DNA of 64,000 nt from Paragorgia papillata (taxonomy: Eukaryota > Cnidaria > Anthozoa > Scleralcyonacea > Coralliidae): positions 5,510,001 through 5,574,000 of the forward strand of contig JAWNZC010000314.1 of assembly GCA_035771165.1 (NCBI GenBank). Direction: 5' to 3'. A program made the position numbers and the translations under genes. The first letter of the stretch is position 1. The number at the start of each line of letters is the position of its first letter. The notes under the pieces were generated by a model, which had not been told where the DNA came from, did not search any database, and worked only from the letters and a program-made list of their open reading frames with translations. This document shows positions 30,373 through 42,300 of this stretch, in pieces.

Positions 30373-33300
30373 TTAATCTATTTTTTCAAGTTTACTGTTA
30401 TAAGCTAGGGCAACTTTTGACAATGTTGGTTTCTGAAGAACTGAGGAGATGTAATTGCTGGCATTGATAAGCTTCTCAAAGTCAACACCCTAAAATAAAC
30501 AAAAATTATTTATTTCGCCCCAAGCAGTAATTGTATTGAAATATAAATGAATTAAATTGAATTAAATGTACTTTATAATTAATTTACCAACTGGACGGTC
30601 AAGGAGTTACTATAGTCTATAGTATATCACTGTTGTGGAGCCATGAGGGATGGGTTTCATGGGAGGGTTGACAGGGCAGTTAACAGTACAGCTCAGCCTA
30701 GCTCAGTACAGCCCAGCGCAGTGAAGGCTCAGCCCAGTGAAGGTCCAGTACAGCCCAATGAAGGCCCAGTACAACCCAGTGAAGGCTCAGCCCAGGACAG
30801 CCCAGTGAAGGCCTGGCCAGTACAGCCCAGTGAAGGCCCAGTACAGTATGCTCAACTCAGCACTCGACTACAATGCCCAATAAAATTATTATAATTAAAT
30901 AATAAATAATGAATGTCATTCATCCAATGAAAACATATTGTTGAGCAATATAATCACAAAGAATACAATTAATACTAAACCTAATTACTGCAACTTACTG
31001 TTTCAATTCCCATGCCATGAAGCATGTACACTACATCTTCAGTAGCAACATTTCCTGATGCACCTTTAGCATAAGGACATCCACCTAGACCACTGGTTGA
31101 TGAATCTACTGACGTGATACCAAGCTACTGGTGCAATAAAAAACACAAACATGTGAGACTGCTTAATATATATCATAAATGTACAAAATAGGTTTTTTTA
31201 TAAGTTCTTTCCTCATTGATATTGCAATACTTATTTTAAGCTAAAATATTGATGATGAATCAGTATTTTTTTAAAGTAGAGTGCTATGTAGGCAGTGTTT
31301 TGGATAGAGCAAAATGAAAAGGTGGTAAACAGTCAAAAGCAGTTAATTAAACGATGAATTCTCAAAATGTCAGTTTTCATTATCTACTTCATTCCCAGCC
31401 CTAGAGCCTAGAAGACCAGTGGTGGCTGATAGCAACTGGTCATGCTATGCAAATTTAAAATTACTGAAGCATAGCAATATATAGGGCATGCTATTGAAAT
31501 TCATAATTACCAACGACATTCACAAATCAAGTAAAATATATCCAGCAAATATAAGCAGCATTTTTAAGTCGGTGCATTTTTAAATCGTAATTTTTGCGTT
31601 ACTGGATATATTTTACTTGATTTATGAATGACTTAACCAATGACATCATTCTCATTCCCAGAAATGGGCGAGGAGACTTGTCTCCATTGTCTACATTGTA
31701 AGACGTTACGTCACATTGTAAGACGTTACGTAATATATCCAACACGAGTCAGTGTTCTTCCTCCGATTTCTAAATACAGCCAAGCGGGTTGAAAATACGA
31801 GGCGAAGCCGAGTTTTTTTAACCCGCTTGGCTGTATTTAGACATCGGAGGATGAACACTGACGAGTGTCGGATATAGCTTCTCAAACGGATCAATATTTT
31901 AAGAGAAAATCTATCTCAAAGTTTGCTAAATTTGACCGTAATCTTCCTCCGATTTTTAAATACTGATTAAATATTAATTTCCTCTTAATTTTCCTCATGA
32001 ATTATTAATGAGTTTGAGAAGCTACATTCTAAGACACTACGCTACATTCTGAGACGTTACGCTACATTACGTTACATTACATTGTAAGCCGTTACTTCAT
32101 ATTCTGTGGCTGTAGCCTGTGCGCTATCAAAAATTGTATTGTAGCCCTTGGGGATACTGAAGTTCTAGTATCCAAAACTAAAATCTAGTATCCCGTGGAT
32201 ATCGGGATACCGTAAATTTCAAGCCCTGGTAGTTGCTTGTATTTTCCCCACAATGCCTTCTCGATAATTCTTACAATATGGCTAACAAATAGTAATACAT
32301 ATTTCTTTTGTGTACCTTTAAAGCAGTTAATATATTCGCTAAAGCTTGTCCATAGGTGTCATGGCAATGTATTGCTAATTGGGTAGCAGGAACAACTTCC
32401 AACACATTCTCCAACATTCTCTGTATAGAACCTAAAGTAAAATATCTTACATTGTCACTTTTGATAATTATTTCTTAAAAACCAATTATAACCCTTGCGA
32501 AAATGTTCTATTTAACAAATAGATTCCATTTTGCCGTTGTCTGTTCAGTTATAGATGCACAGATGACGTCACAACGTGGTAAGAACAAAAAAGTGGCCCA
32601 CGAGACGCAGTCGAGTGGGTCACTGATGTTCTTACCACGTTGTGACGTCCTCTGTGCATCTATAACTGAACAGACAACAAAAAATTGGAATCTATTTGTT
32701 TTATACAATAAAAGTTTAAAAGGTTTTTGTCGAAACTCTTGCCGGATTTTGGGGCATGAAAAAGGAAAAAAGCAAGTCAGCTGACGTGATCCGACGTGAC
32801 CATGCGTCTGTCCTCTAATAGATCATGGGCAACAACCAATGAAAACACGCATAGCAACCAGGGTATTGTATAAAGAATCCTATAGAATATTCTGTTGGAA
32901 ATCTATATCTGATGGAATATTCTGTTGGATTTTCTTCCAACAGATTAATATTCTATTGGATTTTCTGTATGACACTAAAGTGTCAATAGAATATTCTAAT
33001 GGATTTTCTATAGCATATTGGTTTTTCTTCCACAAAGTATTATATTTTCTATATGAGCATTATATGAGATTTTCTGTATATATTCTATAGAATATTCTAT
33101 TAGATCCTATATAGAATATCCTATATTCTATATAATATACCATTAAAAATTCTATAGAACAGGTCCCAATTTCTAAACATTCATAAACTAAATACAAATT
33201 AATGAAATCAATATTTAACCCATTCAGTAGCCTATGTATCTGATGGGATTCTCCTTTTGGCAAGTAAAATTATCTGCCATTATCGAGTAAAGCAATACTT

Positions 33301-36300
33301 TATTTTAACATAGGGACCATTTTTGGGCAGCTCAGGCAGGAATGGTAGAAATTTAATTATAATAATTTTATCGGGCATTGCCATTGTGGTGTATTTCGTG
33401 GGCTATTAAAATGGAGAATTCAGTGGGCTAAAATATATTTGAGCTATATAAGTTTTAACAGTTCTAAATCACTATTGGTTTGTTGTTTATGGAATTGTAT
33501 AGTAACTAACTTCTCTTGTCAATACTTTGGAGCAAAGATTGTTTTAATAACAAATGTTGCGTTTTTCTGCCAAGTTTTACAAGTGTAAGTTAAGAGTTGT
33601 GTAAATATTTATTGCAATGAAATACACGCCGACGCGGAGGTAGCACTGTTCAAGATACTGTTTACTGTATACTGGCTTTGATTTTCGTCCAAATGCCCAC
33701 TAAAATTATTATAATAGTAATACAGTTGATGTTCTTGGCCCTTCTCGCCTTTGGCTCAGGCTAAAACGAGCTTGAGTCGTCAGCCCTGAGTTATGTCCGC
33801 AAACATCAACTCTATTGCTATAATATAAGTTATGATTACGGTATTACTTTCAGGTTGATATTTCTCATGTCTTTCTGTCATTCAATAACCCATTGTGCCT
33901 ACAATGTCTGAGGTAGTGGTGTGCGTCAGATCGGATTGACCCCTTGTAATCCGAGGGTTTTCCAAAATTGTCAATCCGAATCGGATCCGACCCGAAGCCA
34001 AAAAGTCGTAGTCCGATCCGATCCGAAAACAGCTGCTCAAATCCGATCCGATCCGAGAAAATTAAAACACCGGATATATGTTGCAATAATTGCGCAAACT
34101 TTCCGAAAAGCAAACCAATGAACAAATAAATTTAAGAAAACTACTATACAATAATAATCTTATGTAATAGATACGGGTAAAAAATTGCAAAATCCGATTC
34201 GATCCGATCTGGGGAAAAAATAACAAAATCCAATCCGATCCGATCCGATCCGAGAAAAAAAGAACAAAATCCGATCCGATCCGAACGATAAATGTTTAGT
34301 CCGAATCCCATCGGATTCGGATCGGATTCGCACACCTCTAGTCTGAGGGTACTCCCTTTGACGAGTACATTTTCTGCTCAGTGGTGTACGTAAGACAAAA
34401 AATAAAGCTGGGGTAATTTTTGGTTGAATCAGGCAAGATTAACCCTTTACCAGGCAGATTACCAGGAGCAACCTCGTTCCCAGGGTCTTATCTCCGCTCG
34501 AGGTCTCCATTTGACGAGTAAAATGGGCTGGCATTAGCCATAGTAAAAGTAATAAGTTACCAAATGGCAACCATGCCTTTTCAGTTTGGTAAAGGGTTAA
34601 GCACTTGTTAACCTACCAGGTGTACCAACACCTATTGTATCCCCAAGAGACACTTCATAACATCCCATATCCACAAGTAACTTGACCAACTAAGAAAAGA
34701 AAATTACTTGTTTAGTGTTATGAATGTAATTTGTATACAATGTTTGAAGCTATTGTACTGGCTCAGTCTAGCTGCTTCCTAGGCATAATTAAAGTAATTT
34801 AATTTTATTTTAAGTAAACTAAGGTGAAATATTACCAAAACCAATGATGTGCGGCATGCCCCCAAAAAAACAAGTCATGATTTCTGCCCAAAACATCAAC
34901 GAATCCATCTGCATTCCTAAACCTTTTTGGCTGGAGAATTCAAAAGTAGCAAATGGACCAATCATATTGCAGTGATCTCACGGTGTCAATTTCAAAGGCT
35001 AAGGAATCCAGATGGATTCGTTAATGTTTTGGCAGAAATCATGACATGTTTTTTTTTTTGGGCCATGCCACGGATCATCGGTTCTGGTAATAATACGAGC
35101 AACAAATCGCTGCAACATTGTTGCGTTGCAAGTTGAATAGCGTTGTTGCACGTATTACCACCCACCTTAAACATTGTCACGCAACAATGATTTTGTTGCA
35201 AGTTGAATCAGCATGTTGCAGCAAGTAGAACTGGAGTCTACTTTTTTCAACAAATTTTTTCAACTTGCAACAAAATCATTGTTGCGTGACAATGTTTAAG
35301 GTGGGTGGTAATACGCGCAACAACGCTATTCAACTTGCAACGCAACAAAGTTGCAAGTTGAAGAAAAATGTTGCCCTATTACCTAACCTTTATTATAAAA
35401 GGAAAAATCAGGAGGCACATTGTTCACAAAACAATTACGGACATTTTATTTTAACTGTTTTGATAACTAACTGTCGTTCAGCTCACCCGAGTCACATCTT
35501 TTGGTTTGATATCTCCTTCATAAGGACAACCAACTACACATGAAACATACCTTTAAATAATTCAAACATTATAAATAAGTTTTGTGGAAACACCACGTAA
35601 AACATTTCTTTGCTAAGCTTTCGGCCTGTTGACTCAGGCCTTCATCAGAGCAATAACAACAAGCTGTTGGTTCACGTCATTTATAAACTAAGCAATTGAT
35701 CAATTAAATCACATAAGAATACAATGGCGTACCACGTTAATTTTATTAATTAGAAAACAAAATCAAAGAATGTTTTCCGAATAGGGCACACCACATGCTG
35801 TTTAATGGCTGTCCTTCCTGCGAAATAGTGTGATGTTTTGCAATCTCAACATATTCTCTTGTCTGTTGCTGGCTAAGAGTGACGACTCTTCCAAAACATT
35901 GCACTATTTCTCCGGAGGGGCAGCCATTAAACAGCACTTAATTTATTATTGAGTCGGTTTTCTTTGTTCTTCCAAGGTCTTTATATCGCATAAAGCCCTT
36001 GAATAATAATTAGATACGAAATGAAGAAAAAAAACAAGGAAAATCTTTGTCCAAGGTGGAAAAAATAGACAAAACTTTGTTGGAACGTCGGGATGTATGC
36101 GATATAAAGCATAACATGGAGTATCACGTTAATTTTATTAATTAGAAAACAAAATCAAGAATGTTCTCCGAATATTGCACACCACGTAATAGATAAATCC
36201 CGAGAACGAGGGATGTATGCTATATTAAGCCTGGTTTCCATATAGCCGTAAGAGCCGGCGGCATGTCTGCGGCAAGGGGCAATGGTCCCAATCGCATACA

Positions 36301-39300
36301 GCTCTTTATTGCTGGCTAATTCAACACTGTCTATGATTGGACCATCGCCCCTTGCCGCAGCCATGCCGCCGGCTCTTACGGCTATATGGAAACCAGGCTT
36401 AATATAGCATACATCCCTCGTTCTCGGGATTTATCTATTACGTGGTGTGCAATATTTGGAGAATTAACGTGATACTCCATTGTATTCTTACGTGATTTCA
36501 TTGATCAGAGTTGCTTAGTTTATAAATGACGTGAGCCAACAACTTGTTGTTATTGCCACAGAATAAGGGTTAATCTCTATTCTGTGTTATTGCTCTGATG
36601 AAGGCCTGAGTCAACAGGCCGAAAACTTATTTCCACAAAACTTATTTATATTACATTATCGCCATAAAAACTTTCAAAGAATTAATTCAAACATTGTTTT
36701 CTCAGAAATTACATGTTGCTATTTTTAATGTAACTTCAGTACAGTAAGTTACACACCCTCTTACTCTAACTGTTTTATCCAATGCTGCTTGGCAAACCTT
36801 TTCAAAACGTTCAAGACTCTCATCTATAGAGCAATTGAGATTCTTCCTAAGGAATAGAAAACATTGAATGCCCTCAAAACAATGTATCAATCAAAATTGT
36901 ACAATGCAAAGCAAAAAAAGACAAACTATAAAATTAATTTTTACCTACTAAATGTCTCAGATGCTGCTCCAAATATAGCAACAACTTCTGCCCCAGAATC
37001 TACCTAAATATTTTACATAAAAGTATTTTACATAATAATTATAATAAAACAACAACAACACCACACTTTCTCATGTCCCTCTCCACAACCCGACGCCATG
37101 TCATCCTTGGCCTTCCTCTTCCTCTCACACCTTCCACCTCATATGACATGCTTTTTTTTCACCCAGTCACCATCATCTTTCCATAATATATGCCCCAGCC
37201 ATCTCAACCTGTTCTACCTCACAGCATCAGTCACCAACTCAATCCAAATAATTATAATAAAGATTAACAAATACTACAACTCTCCCTTGCGCATGCCAGA
37301 GTAAAATAATAAAAAGCCAATTCATTTTGTGTGGAGTTTTGTTAAATTAAATCTAATAAAAAGAGACAAAAATATTCTTACAGCAGCTTCAAAACCTTGG
37401 ATATTTGGTGTTAGAACAGGATATGATACTAATGGATTTCTTTGAATTCCTTGCATTACTTCAGCATGGTCTCCCATCTGACAAGAATTACAAGAAATAA
37501 TTCCTCATTTCATTGTTCATGTTTCTTTGTGGGTTTATTAGGTCATTGGACCATTGGTTGTTCATTTAAATATAGTTGCTAGGTTAACCAGTTGGTTTAC
37601 TCAAACTGTGGTTAGTCGGTTTATACATGGATCAATAGATGGTTTGTTTGTTTGTTTGTTTGTTTGTTTGTTTGTTTGTTTGTTTGTTGGTTGGTTGGTC
37701 AGTTTAGTTGGTTGTTTGGTTGAGTAAGTGAATTGCTGGGTTTAGTAAGTAGGTGGGTGAATTACATGTAGTTGGTTGAGCAAGTAGGTGGATGAATGGT
37801 TGTGAATGATGAGTAGGTGAATGGTTGGTGGTTTAATTCAAATTGGGTGAATGGTACTGGTGTGATTGGTACTGGTGTGATTAGGTGGGTGGTACTGGTG
37901 TGATTGGGGGTGGGTGGTACTGGTGTGATTAGGTGGGTGGTACTGGTGTGATTGAGTGAATGGTACTGGTGTGATTAGGTGGGTCCAGTGTGATTGGTAC
38001 TGGTGTGATTGGGTGATTGGTACTGGTGTGATTGATTGGGTGGGTGGTACTGGTGTGATTGGGTGGGCAGTCTCGGGCAGTAATTAGTAGGACCCCGGGT
38101 GGTACTGGTGTGATTGGGTGGGTGGGTGGTGATTGGGTGGTGAGATTGGGTGGTGTGATTGGGTGGGTGGAACTGGTGTGATTGGGTGGGTGGTATAATC
38201 AGGTGGGTGGTGTAATTGTGTGGGTGGTGATTGGATGGTGTGCTTAGGTGCATGGCACATTATTGGGTGGGTGTTGTAATTTTGTGGGTTGGTTTTTTGG
38301 TGTAATTGCAGGGTTCCAAATGAGCTCAGTTGTGCCTGGGAACCCCAAGTACAAGGTTTCTCAAATTTAGGCAAAAAAATTAAAAACTAGGCAAGCAGAA
38401 AGTATAAATTAGGTTGTCTAGTTTTAAAGCAATACAGTGTAAAATATATCAAATATAAATTATAATGTCCATAGTTAGCAGATTTTAATAGCTTTTTGTT
38501 CTATAATATCCTGCTGTTTGTTTAATTTATTAATCCCAACACCATGCAACCCAACACTTTGACTCATCTTTATATGTCAACACATCCGCGTTAAAGACGT
38601 CATTGCCTTTCGGCTGCTAAGCTTGGAGTCTGGGGACGTCCTAGTTTTGGGTGCAGAAGACTGGAAACGTCCTAGTTTTTGTCAATTCTAGGACGTTCTC
38701 AGGCTCTACGCCAAAAAAACTAGGACGTTCTCAGACTCCCTCAATCTCGTACCCAGAGCCAGCTTCCCCCCCGGAAAGCAAATGGCTCTGGGACAAGCCG
38801 TTTGAAACTTGCCTCTGATTGGTTTAACGCTTCAACGCCTACTGCGCTGCGCAGATAATTTCATCCTCATTCTCCCAACGATTTCTAATGTTTCCATGTT
38901 GAATTTTCAAGAGAGCGGAGCAAAATAAAAACATCTTTATGAGAATTAAACCTGACAAAATGAAAGATTCTTTCCAAAGAGACAAGAAATATACTTATTT
39001 GGCTTAGTAACATGTTTGGATCCCTAATTTAAGCGTTTACGGGAGAACGTACGACAGATTCGTCGTAGCTGTGGGTCGTGACAAAGGCCTTTGGTCGTGA
39101 CGGGAATTCACTTTTTCAGATTTCAGTTTCGTGCTACAAATATTTATGGTATATTGTCATATAGACATTGAGTTTGACTTCAAGGAATATAAGTATAACA
39201 TTCTTATATTGCCAGAAATGTTGCCACTTGCCAGGCCAGTACAGCGTACTGCATTTGTTTTATTAAAATTTGAGTCTGACACTCTTAGACTGTAGTCTAG

Positions 39301-42300
39301 TAGAATCTACAAATACAACAGCAGCTATATTAAAATGAGTCTACATCAGTTCAGTTGTTGGCAATGGTTACACCAGTTTTCAAAGACTAGTACTATACCC
39401 TAATATCCATTACTTTTATTAAACCAATAGACTTGTTTGTGCTCTTGCAACATTGAATCATCAATCATCATGCCAATATTTGATAATGGTTCACGTACAG
39501 ACACAGTACATGTATATTCAGTTTTCTTATTATTTTGTTTTTTATAGTATTCTGCCAAATATAATTATTGTTTAGTGTAATTAAATATATTATTTTTTAA
39601 AATAGGTTGTATTTTATGCACAATGTGATTGCTTAGTTACTGTGTTTATATCAGGCTATGCAAACATGCAAACATGGTTGTGATGTCACAGCACATTTCT
39701 TAGCCATATTATTTTCATAATAGAATGCCCTGCATTTATATAACATGATGCAAACACTCGAGTGAGTTTGGGAGAATGTGAACTTTAGTACTTGTACATG
39801 TAAACTTGAGCCATTTTGAACTCTCCCAACTCACTCATGTTTATATTTAATAGGCTATATACCAGTAAATACAGGTGGCCATTTTCTGTTTCTCAAATAC
39901 TTCACGGTTAAGTTGTCTAATCAGAGAGTTAGATTTGTACCATGTGATAATGCTATTTTTTGATGAATAACCTTACCAGACTTTAGATTTCCTGCTCAAC
40001 TAGCCATCGGAGAATTTGAAACTCAAATTCCCCACTTGCCTATGTAACCAGGGTATTCGAAACGTGAATTCCTCACTGACCTATGTCACCACTATCACTC
40101 AACACAACATTAGTTTTGGATATTGTTTTGTAATATATAATCAAAACTTTATAATGAGAACTGGCACTGCAGTTATGGTATTTTTATGGAATGTTTGTGT
40201 ATACTGTTGTGCTAGCCAAATTAGAGCACATCATTATGGCATCAGAGGGATTAGTAACATTAGGTTTGCTCTTGACAGTACCTACAAACAAATGTGGTTA
40301 ATCAGGGCCTTTTTTAACACTGATACTGGGGGGCATGGCCCCCCCAGCTGCCCCCATGGCCCCCCACTGGGCACTTTTGCCCCCCCCCCCAGTACAATAG
40401 CTTTTTAAATTTCTATTTGTATAAACTATAAAGCAAATTAGTTTACAAATTCAAAAAATATGAGTTCAAAATGCCTTAAATCTGTTTTATAACGAAGTGA
40501 ATGATTTTAAAGAAAAGACAACACAAAGGCTCATGTTTTGCCTTATTAGTGATGACATGGCAGTTGCGTGGGAAACTGAGGAAGAGAGCGTGTTAGGGGA
40601 CTAGTGCTGAATTTAAGTGGCAGCCATTTTATTTTATTGTTCTTTTATCTAAAAAGAGTTTTTAAATCAATCCTGTTATGTAAATAGAGAATAATACATG
40701 GATGTGCAGAAATATGAAATTTATTTCGAGTGTTGACCAGGATATCTCACGAATGAGCGAAGCGAACGAGTGACATATCCTGGTCAACACGAGAAATAAA
40801 TTTCATATTTCCAAGCATCCATGTATTGTTCTGTTTATTATATAAAAAATTGTCCTATTGCCTTGCAAAATTTGCATTAAACTATAATGCTGATTCACCG
40901 ATAATCATCACATGTGCGATTATCATAAATAATCACACATGTGAGATTATCACTTTTATTAGTGGTGGAAAAATCAATAAAATACTCTATTTTATATAAT
41001 AAAGGTGAATATTGCATGACTTTCATGCAACGTATGTATATTATAGCTATAAATTGCTAGTTTGTTACATTATTGTGGCTAATGCCTCATATTTTTTCTT
41101 CATACGTGTATTCTTTGTTAGAAAATTGTCTGGCAAATCATTACTAGGTTAGAGTTACTGTCAAATGTTTGAGGTCTGAAATCATTTAAATAACGTCAAA
41201 AGTTTCCCCCTGATATATAAAAAAATCGAGAGTGCTCCCAACTTGTATTGCTATAATGCTGAAAAAGTGAAAATAATTTTCCAAAAACGTTAAAATTTTA
41301 AAAAATTTTTTCTGAAGTATGCCGTCATACCACAGACACTGAAAGACTCTGTTCTCTAAAAACTTTTATTGGATTGCAATGACCGTTTAATTAAGAACAG
41401 AAACCATGAAGGTCCCTTTCCACGAATGGCCCCCCCACTGGCAAATCCTTAAAAAAGGCCCTGTGGTTAATGGTCACATGTCTGATACTGAGGAGTACTA
41501 TAGCAGAATTTATTGTTACTATTGAGTATTTTTTTTTAAATTGAAACAAATTAATAAATAATTTAAATAAGATTAGCATTTCAACTCTTATGCATGTTGT
41601 TGTGGGACAACTGAGGAAGTCTGGGCAAGTTGTAAATGAGAGAGTTAATTTTTATGTTCTAACTCATTTAAATTATCATCATTTTCTGATGACTTCAATG
41701 AGTAAAAAGGTTAAAATAAAAAATCATATTGTTTTGTATTTTATTTGTGTTGCTATACTAGATTAGTGTACAGGTTAAACCCCTAGCAGTATGCACGATC
41801 AGTGGTATGCACATGTATTGGTACTAAAAGTGACAGAAAACATTTTGGTTGTCATAGTCAATCTGCTGTCCCAAAAAGAAATCAACTTTTTTCCACCTCA
41901 TATTATCTTTGCCAAGAAGTTGCTGCAGAAAATATAAATTTAAATGCATAAATAATTGACTCTGACTTCAAAAATATGGTATTAATGTAGTAACTTCAAT
42001 AGTATTTTTAACACATTAGACAAATATATTATTCTTGTTTTCAGATAATAATTATCAAAATATTGTTATTTTTTTGATATATTAAAATTTTTTAATGGAG
42101 GAGTCATTGTTAAACTGTTCAACTATGGGGGCTTTCCATACACACGGTTAGACCGGTCAGTCCGGTTAAATGGAACATGATTCGTTTGAGATCTGGGATG
42201 GTCTGACTGGAAAATTTGGTCCTAATCAAAAGCAAGTCCATTCTGGCCAGACTTATCGGTCTAACTTTGTCAATTGGAAAGTGCCCTAAATAGCAGGCTT

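Larger units (their letters stand above)
35571..36682. mobile_element. Foldback element with hammerhead-bearing arms
   Basis: Flanked by the exact 13-bp direct repeat TAATTCAAACATT (35558-35570, 36683-36695). The arms are inverted over about 170 bp: TAAGTTTTGTGG, a hammerhead-like block, CAAGCTGTTGG-type sequence, TTTATAAACTAAGCAA and a shared CGTGATAC/GTACCACG boundary. Two palindromes fill the middle. Its left end is 20 bp from the acceptor side of HMGCL exon 7. Confidence 0.7.

Noticed and set aside
32503..32784. Mirror-image ORFs on both strands
   Set aside because: By-product of a near-perfect palindrome, not a duplicated gene.
40016..40408. 130-codon plus-strand frame in HMGCL intron 3
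   Set aside because: No recognisable domain, no conserved splice context, ends in a homopolymer C-run.
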